Shown: positions 53,631 through 62,743 of the stretch, piece by piece
Layout: each line of letters starts with the position of its first letter
How positions within the stretch are numbered: position 1 is the stretch's first letter
Made by a program: the position numbers and the translations under genes
Assembly (NCBI RefSeq): GCF_000731675.1
Contig: NZ_JMIT01000001.1
Span: forward strand, 436,712-500,711
DNA length: 64,000 nucleotides
Direction: 5' to 3'
Source of the DNA: Pseudomonas capeferrum
GTDB lineage: Bacteria; Pseudomonadota; Gammaproteobacteria; Pseudomonadales; Pseudomonadaceae
The notes under the pieces: model-generated
The model's input: the letters and a program-made list of their open reading frames with translations, nothing else
Database searches by the model: none
What the model was told of the DNA's origin: nothing

Positions 53631-55124
53631 ATGAAAAGTCTCGAATACTGGCAAACCCGCGCCGCAGGCCTGCGTTTTCTCGACAAGGCCTTGATCGGCA
53701 GCCAGCAGGTGAGCGCCAACTCCGGCGCCACCTTCGCGGCCATCAACCCGGCCACCCAGCAGGTGCTGGCGCAGGTTGCCGCCTGCGCTGAGGCCGAAGT
53801 CGACCTCGCGGTGGCCACCGCACGGCGGGCCTTCGAACAGGGCGCGTGGTCGCGCATGGCCCCGGTCGACCGCAAGAAAGTCCTGCTGCGCCTGGCCGAG
53901 CTGATCATGGCCAATCGCGAAGAGCTGGCACTGCTGGACTCGTTGAACATGGGCAAACCGGTGATGGATGCCTACACCCTCGACGTGCCTGGCTCGGCGC
54001 ATGTCTTCGCCTGGTATGGCGAGGCGCTGGACAAGCTGTACGATCAGGTGGCCCCCACGGCGCCCAGCGCGCTGGCCACGATCACCCGCGAAGCGCTGGG
54101 CGTGGTCGCCGCCGTGGTGCCGTGGAACTTCCCGCTCGACATGGCCGCGTGGAAGCTTGCGCCGGCGCTTGCCGCCGGCAACAGCGTGGTGCTCAAGCCT
54201 GCCGAGCAGTCACCGTTCTCAGCGCTGCGCCTGGCGCAACTGGCGCTGGAGGCCGGTTTGCCGGAAGGCGTGCTGAATGTGGTGCCCGGCCTGGGTGAAC
54301 AGGCGGGTCGGGCGCTGGGGTTGCACCCGGACGTCGACTGCCTGGTGTTCACCGGCTCTACCCAGGTCGGTAAATACTTCATGCAGTACTCGGCGCAGTC
54401 CAATCTCAAGCAGGTCTGGCTGGAGTGTGGCGGCAAGAGCGCTAACCTGGTGTTCGAAAACTGCCAGGACCTGGACCTGGCGGCGGAAAAAGCGGCATTC
54501 GGCATTTTCTTCAACCAGGGTGAGGTGTGCTCGGCGAATTCGCGCCTGTACGTGCAGCGTTCGATCCACGATGAGTTCATCGAGCGCCTGCAAGCCAAGG
54601 CCCACCAATGGATGCCAGGCAACCCGCTGGACCCTGCGAGCCGCGCGGGTGCAATTGTCGATGCCGAGCAGACCGGCCGCATCAAGGCCGCCATCGACCA
54701 TGCGCACGAGCAGGGCGCTCGGCTGGTGTGCGGTGGCCGGCGCCTGACCCTGGGCGGGTCGGACAACTACATCGAGCCGAGCATTTTTGCCGGGGTCGAG
54801 GCCAGCATGAGCCTGGCCCGGGAGGAAGTGTTCGGGCCGGTGCTGGCGGTCAGCGCGTTCGACAGCGAGGAGCAGGTCGTGCGCTTGGCCAACGACAGTG
54901 TCTATGGCCTGGCCGCGTCGGTATGGAGCGATGACTTCAACCAGGTGCATCGCGTGGCGCGGGCGTTGAAGGTGGGCACCGTTTCGGTCAATACGGTGGA
55001 TGCGCTGGATGTCACGGTGCCCTTTGGTGGGGGCAAGCAGTCGGGGTTTGGTCGCGACCTGTCGTTGCATTCGTTCGACAAATACTCGCAGCTCAAGACC
55101 ACTTGGTATCAGCTGCGCGCGTGA
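53631..55124 (+). CDS. Aldehyde dehydrogenase (gamma-aminobutyraldehyde / PuuC-KauB type)
   Basis: A 497-residue NAD(P)-dependent dehydrogenase. The VPWNFPLDMAAWKLAPALAA segment, Glu in LECGGKSANLV and catalytic Cys300 in QGEVCSANSR are seen, and the C-terminus TVPFGGGKQSGFGRD is typical of PuuC/KauB-like enzymes. It should oxidise the aminoaldehyde from the SpuC-like transaminase, as in putrescine catabolism to GABA. GGAG lies before the ATG at 53631, 54 bp after the aminotransferase stop. Confidence 0.88.
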   Translation: MKSLEYWQTRAAGLRFLDKALIGSQQVSANSGATFAAINPATQQVLAQVAACAEAEVDLAVATARRAFEQGAWSRMAPVDRKKVLLRLAELIMANREELALLDSLNMGKPVMDAYTLDVPGSAHVFAWYGEALDKLYDQVAPTAPSALATITREALGVVAAVVPWNFPLDMAAWKLAPALAAGNSVVLKPAEQSPFSALRLAQLALEAGLPEGVLNVVPGLGEQAGRALGLHPDVDCLVFTGSTQVGKYFMQYSAQSNLKQVWLECGGKSANLVFENCQDLDLAAEKAAFGIFFNQGEVCSANSRLYVQRSIHDEFIERLQAKAHQWMPGNPLDPASRAGAIVDAEQTGRIKAAIDHAHEQGARLVCGGRRLTLGGSDNYIEPSIFAGVEASMSLAREEVFGPVLAVSAFDSEEQVVRLANDSVYGLAASVWSDDFNQVHRVARALKVGTVSVNTVDALDVTVPFGGGKQSGFGRDLSLHSFDKYSQLKTTWYQLRA

Positions 55125-55147
55125 CGCAGGCCAGTTCATACGTATGC

Positions 55148-55230
55148 GGCGCCTGGCTTGGGGTTGGCGGTGGGGCGGAGATCGAGGGCAGCCCGCCCCC
55201 CCGAAAAACCACGACAGGCACCTAGGCGCC
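55148..55230. repeat. Minimal palindromic element, copy D
   Basis: The ends GGCGCCTGGCTTGGGGTT and CACGACAGGCACCTAGGCGCC are imperfect inverted repeats resembling the outer flanks of copy C (CAAGACAGGCACCTAG). The centre holds only AGATCGAGGGCAGCCCG. It lies between the convergent aldehyde dehydrogenase and GNAT genes and may act as a terminator. Confidence 0.55.
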
Positions 55231-55245
55231 TCACACCCTACCCAT

Positions 55246-55794
55246 CTACTGCTCGCTGCACTCCAGCCACTGCGGGTAGGTGATGCAACTGATGTGCTCG
55301 GTCCGATAGCCCTGCAAAAACGCGTTGTACTTGTTTTCCTCGGTGTGGTGATAACGGAACCCACACTTCGACTGGGCAGCATGAGACTGAGTGTTCTCCG
55401 CGAAATAGCCACACCACAGCGCCTTGAGTTTCAGGGTTTCAAACGCGTGCCGCATCACTTCCCGCACGGCCTCCGGAATCAGGCCTTGGCCCCAGTACGG
55501 CACACCGATCCAGTAGGCGATTTCGCCTTCCTGCTCACTGATCTCGAAATGGCTGTTGGCCCCAATGAGAATGCCGACACACCCTACCGCACGGCCATTC
55601 TCCTTCAGCTCCACCGCATAGACTTCGGGGTGATTGAAAACCGTGCGGATGATCTCGGCACTGTTCTGCACGCTGGTGTGCGGGGGCCACCCGGCCCTGG
55701 GGCCGACGCGGTCGTCCTTGGCATATTCGTACAAGTCCGCGGCATCTGTGTCTTGCCAAGGGCGCAGCAGCAATCGTTCTGTTTCAAGTTGCAT
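55246..55794 (-). CDS. GNAT-family N-acetyltransferase (RimJ/RimL type)
   Basis: A 182-residue acetyltransferase of the RimJ/RimL-like group. It starts MQLETERLLLRPWQDTDAAD, has the acetyl-CoA region IAYWIGVPYWGQGLIPEAV (GQGLIP) and ends with the NTQSHAAQSKCGFRYHHTEE block. Such proteins acetylate protein N-termini or small molecules; the substrate is unknown. Its ATG is at 55794. Confidence 0.85.
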   Translation of the reverse strand: MQLETERLLLRPWQDTDAADLYEYAKDDRVGPRAGWPPHTSVQNSAEIIRTVFNHPEVYAVELKENGRAVGCVGILIGANSHFEISEQEGEIAYWIGVPYWGQGLIPEAVREVMRHAFETLKLKALWCGYFAENTQSHAAQSKCGFRYHHTEENKYNAFLQGYRTEHISCITYPQWLECSEQ

Positions 55795-56464
55795 ATCCTG
55801 GACTCATCCTGGGTTGGCTCGGGGTGACAGGGTAATGGGTGGTGCTTAATTGGTACATGCATACCGCCTTGCTCAAGCGTCGGTCGCCAGCGTCAGGGTA
55901 TTTTTTAAGGGGGTTGTGGATGCCTGGAGGTTGTATTCGGGGCCACTCGGTGCCCGTCTTGGGTTTTGCAGCGCCCATGAGATCGAGCGCCGCCCGCGCG
56001 GCGCTTCGCGGGACAAGCCCGCTCCCACATCTGTTTCGGGCCAGTCATGCCTGTGACATAGGCGCGCGCCCCCCTTGTTTGTACGACGCGATATTGAGGC
56101 GGGCGCCAAAAGGGGCGCGCGCCAATGCTTCAGGAGTAACTGGCCCGAAACAGATGTGGGAGCGGGCTTGTCCCGCGAAGCGCCGCGCGGGCGGCGCTCG
56201 ATTTCCGCGCCACCTCCAAAACCAAGACAGGCACCTAGCCGCCATCGCCTATCTCCCGACACGTACCTAGCAACCCCACTTCCCCAACATTCCGTGAAGA
56301 ACCATTCTTGTGCCGTTATTTCAAGCGCCTGACCGGAGTTTCGTTGTCCCACTACCGCAGGCACGTGCATGAGGCCAACGGCCAAGGCTGAGCCACAGGT
56401 AGGGCGTGCGCCGCACCCGTGAATGCGTGCATTATCCGGTTTCGACAAGACAAGGAAGACGACC
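55795..56464. other. Gap between GNAT genes, mostly REP element
   Basis: No gene is seen. The middle (55946-56238) is REP composite copy C. The remaining stretches 55795-55945 and 56239-56464 show no recognisable motif apart from the AAGGAAG ribosome site for the GTG at 56465. Confidence 0.6.
55946..56238. repeat. REP-type composite palindromic element, copy C
   Basis: Inner arms at 55982-56045 and 56139-56202 are inverted repeats of 64 bp with no mismatch seen, each holding the REP core GCGGGCTTGTCCCGC. Outer flanks (CTCGGTGCCCGTCTTGG and CCAAGACAGGCACCTAG) are imperfect inverted repeats. The 93-bp centre contains GTTTGTACGACGCGATATTG, the reverse complement of the centre of copy A, so the core is flipped relative to the direction of the window. 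Confidence 0.85.
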
Positions 56465-56911
56465 GTGCAAGTACGCAAGCTGACCCACGATGACCTGCCC
56501 CACGCCAGCGCCCTCTGCCTGGGTGCATTCACCCAGGCCGTTGCGCCCTCGCTGTCGGCACAGGGGGTGGAAACCTTCGCCAAGGTAGCTGCGGCGCAGG
56601 CGTTTGCCGAACGCATGGCCGGCGACAACCTGATGCTGGTCTGTGTCGCAGAGGGAGTGATCACCGGGCTGATCGAACTCAAGAAAGGGCGCCACGTGGC
56701 GATGCTGTTTGTCGCGCCAAGTTGGCAGCGTCGGGGCGTGGGCACGCGCCTGATGAACGCAGCGCTGGAGCAGGCGAGAGCGGCGGTAGTGACGGTCAGC
56801 GCATCGTTGAGCTCGGTGGCCGCCTACCAACGCTACGGATTCGCACTGGCAGGGGATGTAGGCGAGATTGCCGGGCTGATCTACCAGCCGATGGAAAAGC
56901 GCCTGCCTTGA
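56465..56911 (+). CDS. GNAT-family N-acetyltransferase
   Basis: A 148-residue acetyltransferase. The acetyl-CoA motif is LFVAPSWQRRGVGTRLMNAA (QRRGVG), followed by VSASLSSVAAYQRYGF. Function is unknown. The GTG start at 56465 has AAGGAAG at good distance. Its TGA abuts the end of the convergent histidine kinase gene. Confidence 0.82.
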   Translation: MQVRKLTHDDLPHASALCLGAFTQAVAPSLSAQGVETFAKVAAAQAFAERMAGDNLMLVCVAEGVITGLIELKKGRHVAMLFVAPSWQRRGVGTRLMNAALEQARAAVVTVSASLSSVAAYQRYGFALAGDVGEIAGLIYQPMEKRLP

Positions 56912-58732
56912 TCAACGAATGGCCGCTTGTGCCTGGCGCACCGGCAGTTCGACCCTGAACGTGGTGCCCACGCCGACCTCGCTGTGCACATGGATCTCGC
57001 CGCAGTGGCGCTTGATGATGCCGTACGACAGCGACAACCCCAACCCGGTGCCTTGGCCGACCGGCTTGGTGGTGTAGAAGGGGTCGAAGATCTTCTGCAG
57101 GCTCTGTGCAGGAATGCCGCAGCCGTTGTCGGCCACTTCGATCCACACCTTGTCGTCGTTGGCGCAACCGGTGCGCACGGTGATGGTGCCGCGCTCGGTG
57201 CCCATGGCGTGGGCTGCATTGACCACCAGGTTCATGATCACCTGGTTGATTTGTGACGGCAGGCACTCGACCTCTGGCAGCACACCGTATTGCTTGACCA
57301 GGTCGGCCTTGTACTTGAGCTCGCTGGCCGCGATGTTCAGGGTCGAGTCGATGCCCTGGTGCAAGTTGGCCCATTGCCAATCCTGGCTGCTGTCCACCCG
57401 CGAAAAGTCTTTGAGGTCCCTGACGATCTGCCCGACGCGGCTGATGCCGTCCTTGGACTCACTGATCAGCAACGGAATATCGTCGAGAATGTATGCCAGC
57501 TCCATTTCGCTGCGCAGTTTCACCAAGCTCGCCTGCAGCGTCGCCGGGCCGATGGCCGGCTCTGCGTCACGGTAGGCCTTGAGCATGTCCTGCAAGCGGG
57601 CGAAGTAGGTGCCCAGCGCCCCCAGGTTGGAGGAGACGAAGCCGATTGGGTTGTTGACCTCATGGGCGATGCCCGCCGCCAGTTGGCCAAGGGAGGCGAG
57701 TTTTTCTGATTGCACCAGCTGGCTTTCGAGCAGCTTGCGTTCATCGATCTCGCGCTGCAGCGCCGCGCTGGCCTGGGTCAGTGCCTGGGTGCGGCGCGCG
57801 ACCCGTTGTTCCAGTTCATCGTTGGCGACTACAAGCGCGCGGTTGACCCGGTTTATCTCGCCGAAGCTGCGCAACAGCCACACCGCCATGTACAGCAACA
57901 GCAAGACCAACAGGGTAGAGAACACCAGCAGGTAGAAGTGGTAGCGCTGATTGACCAGCAGCGCCGTGCGTTCGTCACGGTCGAGCATCATGGCAATGGC
58001 ATCCAGGTGCGCGGCGACCGGCAAGGCGCCGATCTGCTCAAGCAACTGATTGACCTTGGGCTGCTCGCGCAGGATCAACGCAATGTGGTTGCTGAGGGTG
58101 TCGATGGGCGCATGAAACTCCAGCGGCAGGCGCTCTTTGTTGACCGCCAGCTTGTTCAGGCCGACGAGGATGTCAGCCGCCTTGTCATCCGTGGTCATCT
58201 GGGCGAACTCAAGGCTGCTGAGCATCAGGTCGTAGGTGTCGGTAGAAATGTTGTGCAAGCGCAGTGCGTCGGCATCGGCCAACTGCCCCAGTTGTGCCTG
58301 GATACCGTCGGCGGCGGCGGGCAGAAACGCCAGGGAGTTGCGCAGCACGGCGTTATGCGACTTGAAGCGCTCGACGTAGTTTGCCTTTTCCTCGAACGCC
58401 TGCTGGTAGTCTGCGTAGGCCTGGCGCCATGCCGGGGAGTTACCGTGCTGGTTGCGGGTTTCAATGCTTTCGAAAGCCCGCCACAGGCGCTTCATCTCGA
58501 CCACTGGCCAGACCAAGGGGTCGTAGTTGTAGTTGATGCTGGTGCGGGCCTTGAGTATTTCGTTTTCCCATTGCGAGTCGTTTTGCTTGATCTGCCGGAT
58601 CAGGTCACGGGCCTGGGTGTAGGTACCGCTCTCGTCGGCCTTGGACATCAGGTACAGGTAGACCAGCACCGAGGCCAGCAACACGGCACTGGTCGTCAAC
58701 AACAGCAAGCTGCGGCGGCGGGTCAGTCTCAT
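56912..58732 (-). CDS. Membrane sensor histidine kinase
   Basis: A 606-residue hybrid-free sensor kinase. Two membrane segments (about 8-29 and 258-284) enclose a helical periplasmic domain of about 230 residues. A coiled coil (ANDELEQRVARRTQALTQAS) leads to the H box HEVNNP, the N box NLVVNAAHAM, G1 DNGCGIP, F FDPFYTTKP and G2 GQGTGLGLSL. The ATG at 58732 overlaps the TGA of the cytochrome c peroxidase gene (ATGA), and GGAGG is 10 bp upstream, so the two are translationally coupled. The likely partner is the divergent response regulator at 59832. Confidence 0.88.
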   Translation of the reverse strand: MRLTRRRSLLLLTTSAVLLASVLVYLYLMSKADESGTYTQARDLIRQIKQNDSQWENEILKARTSINYNYDPLVWPVVEMKRLWRAFESIETRNQHGNSPAWRQAYADYQQAFEEKANYVERFKSHNAVLRNSLAFLPAAADGIQAQLGQLADADALRLHNISTDTYDLMLSSLEFAQMTTDDKAADILVGLNKLAVNKERLPLEFHAPIDTLSNHIALILREQPKVNQLLEQIGALPVAAHLDAIAMMLDRDERTALLVNQRYHFYLLVFSTLLVLLLLYMAVWLLRSFGEINRVNRALVVANDELEQRVARRTQALTQASAALQREIDERKLLESQLVQSEKLASLGQLAAGIAHEVNNPIGFVSSNLGALGTYFARLQDMLKAYRDAEPAIGPATLQASLVKLRSEMELAYILDDIPLLISESKDGISRVGQIVRDLKDFSRVDSSQDWQWANLHQGIDSTLNIAASELKYKADLVKQYGVLPEVECLPSQINQVIMNLVVNAAHAMGTERGTITVRTGCANDDKVWIEVADNGCGIPAQSLQKIFDPFYTTKPVGQGTGLGLSLSYGIIKRHCGEIHVHSEVGVGTTFRVELPVRQAQAAIR

Positions 58733-59694
58733 AGGGGTTTGCCCTCCCATTCACCGGTCAGGGTCTTTAGAAACTGAATGATCAGCGCTTTGTCGTCGGT
58801 GCTTGGCGTGCGCCCCAATTGGTAGCGGAACATGACGTCCACCGCCGCTTCCAGGGTCGGCGCCGAACCATCGTGAAAGTACGGGGCGGTGACCGCGACA
58901 TTGCGCAGGCTGGGCACCTTGAACACATGCCGGTCTTCTTCATCGCCCGTGACGTTGAAGCGCCCCAGGTCGGCAGGCGTGGGGTTGCCGCGGTCAGCGA
59001 AAAAATCGCCCAGCACGCCGAACTTCTGCAGCATGTTGCCGCCGATATTGACGCCTTGGTGGCAGGCAATGCAGCCGTATTCCTGAAACCGCGCGTAGCC
59101 GTATTTTTCGTCCTTGCTGAGGATCTCGGTGTCGCCCTGCAGGTAGCGGTCAAAGCGTGAATCCGGGGTCAACAGCGTGCGTTGAAAGGTGGCCAGCGCG
59201 TCCTGAAGGGTATGTTCATCCACCGCCTTGCCATAAGCCTTGGCAAACCCTGCGCGGTAGCTTGGGTCTGCGGCGATGCGCTGCACAACCACTTGCCAGT
59301 CGCTGCCCATTTCGCCTGGGCGCTGGACCACCAGGTGGGCCTGCTCTTCGAGGGTTTGCGCACGGCCATCCCAGAACTGGCGAAAGTTCAGGCTGGCGTT
59401 GAACACGCTGGGGGTATTGACCGGCAAGGGCTTGCCATCGACGCCGAGCGAGCGCACCTGGCCGTCGGCGCCCCCTTGGTCAAGCCGGTGGCAACTGGCA
59501 CAGGCCAGGCTGGCGTTGCTCGACAAGCGCGGGTCATTGAACAGTTTGCGGCCCAGTTCGACCCGCTCAGGCGCTAATGCAGGCACCGCGGGCAATGGGG
59601 TGAGGGGCCCGCCAATGGCCTGTGCCAACCCAATCGAAGGCACCAGGAGCAACAGCACGCCCGCGCACGTGCGAAACGGCGGGTGGATAGGCAT
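58729..59694 (-). CDS. Di-heme cytochrome c peroxidase / MauG-family protein
   Basis: A 321-residue periplasmic protein with a signal peptide ending near GLAQA. Two heme-c sites are seen: CASCH (Cys65, Cys68, His69) and CIACH at about residue 210. Conserved flanking blocks are ELGRKLFNDPRLS, TPSVFNASLNFRQFWDGRA and KVPSLRNVAVTAPYFHDG. The family reduces H2O2 with electrons from small c-type cytochromes or modifies partner proteins. It is first in an operon with the histidine kinase, so it may take part in redox or peroxide sensing (inference). Confidence 0.88.
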   Translation of the reverse strand: MPIHPPFRTCAGVLLLLVPSIGLAQAIGGPLTPLPAVPALAPERVELGRKLFNDPRLSSNASLACASCHRLDQGGADGQVRSLGVDGKPLPVNTPSVFNASLNFRQFWDGRAQTLEEQAHLVVQRPGEMGSDWQVVVQRIAADPSYRAGFAKAYGKAVDEHTLQDALATFQRTLLTPDSRFDRYLQGDTEILSKDEKYGYARFQEYGCIACHQGVNIGGNMLQKFGVLGDFFADRGNPTPADLGRFNVTGDEEDRHVFKVPSLRNVAVTAPYFHDGSAPTLEAAVDVMFRYQLGRTPSTDDKALIIQFLKTLTGEWEGKPL

Positions 59695-59831
59695 CGGGCA
59701 ACCCTCCCTGGTGACAACGCGCTATGCCGCTGAGAATAGTCAGTGCCGTGCGCCAGCGCTAACCGATGGGGCAAATGTCATCTAGCCTGTAACCAAGGAC
59801 CCGTTTGATTACCCGGTGCACGGAGGGGACC

Positions 59832-61184
59832 ATGGAACAACCGGTAATGGATGATGTGGCCGACAGCGCCTGTGAGAAAGCCGTCGTGCTGCTGGTAGAC
59901 GACGAGGCCTCGATTCTCAACAGCCTGCGCCGGCTGCTGCGTGGCCAGCCCTATGATGTGTTGCTGGCCGAAAGCGGCGCTCAGGCCCTTGAGCTGCTTG
60001 AACAGCAGCCCGTCAACTTGGTGATCAGCGATGCCCGCATGCCCGGCATGGATGGCGCGACCTTGCTGGCCCAGGTGCACCAGCGCTTTCCTGGCACCTT
60101 GCGCATCCTGCTGACTGGTTATGCCGACATGGCCACGATCACCAAGGCGATCAATGACGGCCAGATTCACCGCTACATCAGCAAACCCTGGAATGACGAA
60201 GAGATGCTGGTGACCGTGCGCCAGGCCCTGGCCTTGCAACACTCGGAAAGCGAGCGACGGCGCCTGGAGGCGCTGACCCAGGCACAGAACCAGCAGTTGA
60301 AGGTGCTCAATGCCAGCCTCGAACAGCGTGTCGCGGCGCGCACCGCCGAGCTGCAGCAAACGGCCGACATGCTCGACCTTGCCTACGAAGAGCTCAAGCA
60401 CAGTTACGTCACCGGCACCGAGGTGTTCTCGCTGCTGGCCAACCTGCGCCTGCCCAAGCCCAAGCAGACCAACCGCCAGGTCATCGAACTGATTCGTGTG
60501 TACTGCACCCGCCATGGCCTGGACGAAGCCAGCCGCCGCGACCTGACCATGGCTGCCGCCCTGTACAACATCGGCAAGATGAGCTGGACCGACAGCATGC
60601 TGACCTGCCCGGTGGACCTGCTGCCGCATACCGAGCGCGACCTGTATCGGTCGTACCCGAAACAGAGCGAATCGCTGGTGATGACCCTGGAGCCGATGAA
60701 AGAAGCGGCGCAACTGATCTTGCACCATCAGGAACGTTGGGATGGCAGCGGCTTCCCCGACCATCTCAAGGGCGAGGCCATCCCCCTTGGGGCGCGCTGG
60801 TTGAAGCTGGCCGTGGACTTCATCGAGTTGCAACGCGGCCTGGTGCTGGAGCGGCAGATGAACAGCGATGAGGCCTTGATGTACATCCGCAAATACGCAG
60901 GCAAGCTGTATGACCCGGCGCTTGTGGAAGACTTTGTAAACGTCTGCGCGGAGTTTCTCAGCGATGTGACCCTGGCCGACCCGACGGTGCAGGCCCTGGG
61001 TACCCGCGACCTGGCCGCCGGCATGGTCCTGGTGCGCAATCTGAATGCGGACAACGGCATGCTCTTGCTCAATGCCGGCAAGGTGCTGAGTACGGCGTTG
61101 GTGGAAAAGCTGATTGCCTTCGAGCAGATGGAGGGGGGCAAGTACAGCGTGTTCGTTCGCGTCCCCGAGGGGGCTGTGACTTGA
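59832..61184 (+). CDS. Response regulator with degenerate HD-GYP domain
   Basis: A 450-residue RpfG-like protein. The receiver domain (about 17-135) has the acidic pair Asp23/Asp24, phospho-acceptor Asp67 in LVISDARMPGMDG and the switch Lys in YISKPWND. A coiled coil (about 140-185) leads to an HD-GYP-like output domain. There the HD pair is replaced by Tyr245-Asn246 (YNIGK) and GYP reads GFP (307-309), though HHQE (298-301) is kept. It may therefore lack c-di-GMP phosphodiesterase activity. It is divergent from the peroxidase/kinase operon. GGAGGGG precedes the ATG. Confidence 0.85.
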   Translation: MEQPVMDDVADSACEKAVVLLVDDEASILNSLRRLLRGQPYDVLLAESGAQALELLEQQPVNLVISDARMPGMDGATLLAQVHQRFPGTLRILLTGYADMATITKAINDGQIHRYISKPWNDEEMLVTVRQALALQHSESERRRLEALTQAQNQQLKVLNASLEQRVAARTAELQQTADMLDLAYEELKHSYVTGTEVFSLLANLRLPKPKQTNRQVIELIRVYCTRHGLDEASRRDLTMAAALYNIGKMSWTDSMLTCPVDLLPHTERDLYRSYPKQSESLVMTLEPMKEAAQLILHHQERWDGSGFPDHLKGEAIPLGARWLKLAVDFIELQRGLVLERQMNSDEALMYIRKYAGKLYDPALVEDFVNVCAEFLSDVTLADPTVQALGTRDLAAGMVLVRNLNADNGMLLLNAGKVLSTALVEKLIAFEQMEGGKYSVFVRVPEGAVT

Positions 61185-61193
61185 GCCCCCCTG

Positions 61194-61577
61194 TCAGATA
61201 GCATACTGAGCGATGCCGTTACCGAACGACCAGTTCTCCTTGCGCACTTCGACCAGATTGATGAAGACGTCCTCCTTGCGCACACCGGCCTCGCGGTTGA
61301 GCCCTTCGGCGATGGCCAGGTACAGCGCCTTCTTCTGATCTACCGTGCGCCCTTCGCTCAAGGTGATCTGGATGAAAACCTGGCCGTCGGTGCGGGCGAT
61401 GCCCAGGTACTGTGGGTCGTTCACCAGGCGGTCGTCGTCGTGCTCGGTCAGTACCTGGAAGTTGTCGTGCTCAGGGACGTTGATCGTTGCCCTGAGCGCG
61501 GCGTAGACCACTTGACCGACCCTCGGCAGGTGCGTGGGGTCTGGGTGTCTCTTGCTGTCGATGCGTACCAGCGGCAT
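61194..61577 (-). CDS. Tautomerase-superfamily protein
   Basis: A 127-residue protein of the tautomerase superfamily (MSAD/4-oxalocrotonate type). Pro2, exposed as the N-terminal base after Met removal, opens the chain MPLVRIDSKRHPDPTHL. Length and the segment FIQITLSEGRTVDQKKALY fit the 4-oxalocrotonate tautomerase-like subgroup with longer chains. Substrate unknown. It converges with the response regulator gene at 9 bp distance. Confidence 0.83.
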   Translation of the reverse strand: MPLVRIDSKRHPDPTHLPRVGQVVYAALRATINVPEHDNFQVLTEHDDDRLVNDPQYLGIARTDGQVFIQITLSEGRTVDQKKALYLAIAEGLNREAGVRKEDVFINLVEVRKENWSFGNGIAQYAI

Positions 61578-61671
61578 GGGCGGCTCCTTGGCAGAAGGGC
61601 GGTGCCCATGAGCTTAGCCTGTTCAGCAAAGGGTGCAGTACGCGTCGACAGCGCATGGCTACAGCGCCTTA

Positions 61672-62496
61672 TCAGCTGTTCCAGTCGGGTGCAAAATCGG
61701 GGCTTACCACGCGCTGATCCTTCGGCAAGCCTGCGATCAACGCCCGGTCTTCATCATCCAGCCGTACCTCCAGCGCCGCCAGGTTCGCCAATTGGTTTTC
61801 GCGGCTGCTGGCCTTGGGGATCACTGCGACGCCGTCCTGGTCGAGCAGCCACTGCAGCGCCACCTGGCTTGGCAGTACGCCGTGCTTGCGCGCAATCGAC
61901 TGGATCACCGGTTGCTGCGCCGCCTGGCCACGGGCCAGCGGGGTATAGGCGGTAAGCAGCAGGTCATGGCTGCGGGCATAGTCGAGCAGCGGTTGCTGGT
62001 CGAGCAGCACGTGGTACTCCACCTGGATAGCCGACAACGGCGCGCCCAGCGTCTCGATCACCTGGCGCAGCAGGCCGAGGGGGAAATTGGCCACGCCGAT
62101 GCTGCGCGCCTTTCCTTCGTCACGCAGCGCTACCAGGGTCTCGATGCTGCGGGCCAGGTCCCAGTCCTTGCCGGGCCAGTGGATATGAAACAGGTCTACC
62201 TGGTCGGTGCCCAGGGCGCGCAGGCTGTCTTCCAGTGACTGACGCATGGCCTTGGGTTCAAGGCGATCCCACCACACCTTGGTGGTCAGGTGGATCTGCT
62301 CGCGTGGCACGTCGCTGTCGCGCAGGGCTTGGCCCACGGCGGATTCATTGTCGTAGGCAGTGGCGGTGTCGATGTGTCGATAGCCCAGTTCCAGGGCCTG
62401 GCGCACGGCGTGGGTGCACTCGGTGCCGGTCATCGGCCAGGTGCCCAGGCCGATGCAGGGCAGGTCCAGGCCGTTGTGAGTGGTGAGCCTTCGCAT
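61672..62496 (-). CDS. Aldo/keto reductase
   Basis: A 274-residue NADPH-dependent reductase with the (beta/alpha)8 fold. The catalytic tetrad is present as Asp43, Tyr48, Lys73 and His106 (YRHIDTATAYDNE, LTTKVWW, FHIHWPG). The C-terminal cofactor block VIPKASSRENQLAN is typical. It resembles 2,5-diketo-D-gluconate reductase-like enzymes; the natural carbonyl substrate is unknown. The ATG is at 62496. Confidence 0.87.
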   Translation of the reverse strand: MRRLTTHNGLDLPCIGLGTWPMTGTECTHAVRQALELGYRHIDTATAYDNESAVGQALRDSDVPREQIHLTTKVWWDRLEPKAMRQSLEDSLRALGTDQVDLFHIHWPGKDWDLARSIETLVALRDEGKARSIGVANFPLGLLRQVIETLGAPLSAIQVEYHVLLDQQPLLDYARSHDLLLTAYTPLARGQAAQQPVIQSIARKHGVLPSQVALQWLLDQDGVAVIPKASSRENQLANLAALEVRLDDEDRALIAGLPKDQRVVSPDFAPDWNS

Positions 62497-62743
62497 GACG
62501 ATTCCTTGTAGTGGTTACAGAGTCCGTAACGGATGGTCTACGATCAGCCCGGTGCGAACCATGCGCGGCATGCGGAAAGTGGTCGATCAGCGAACGGAAA
62601 TTGCTTTTGGCCTGGACAGGCGGCAATTGAACTTCCTTATGCTCGTGCATCTCTTCTAGAATTCCAGCTGTTACATCCGCCAGGCCAGCCCTGTGCGGCT
62701 TTCCCTGGGCGTTGCATCCAGCCGCGCCGCCGTCGAGAACGCC

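Noticed and set aside
55946..56238. Repeats considered as a CRISPR array
   Set aside because: The units are inverted, not direct, repeats and there are no regularly spaced unique spacers or cas genes.
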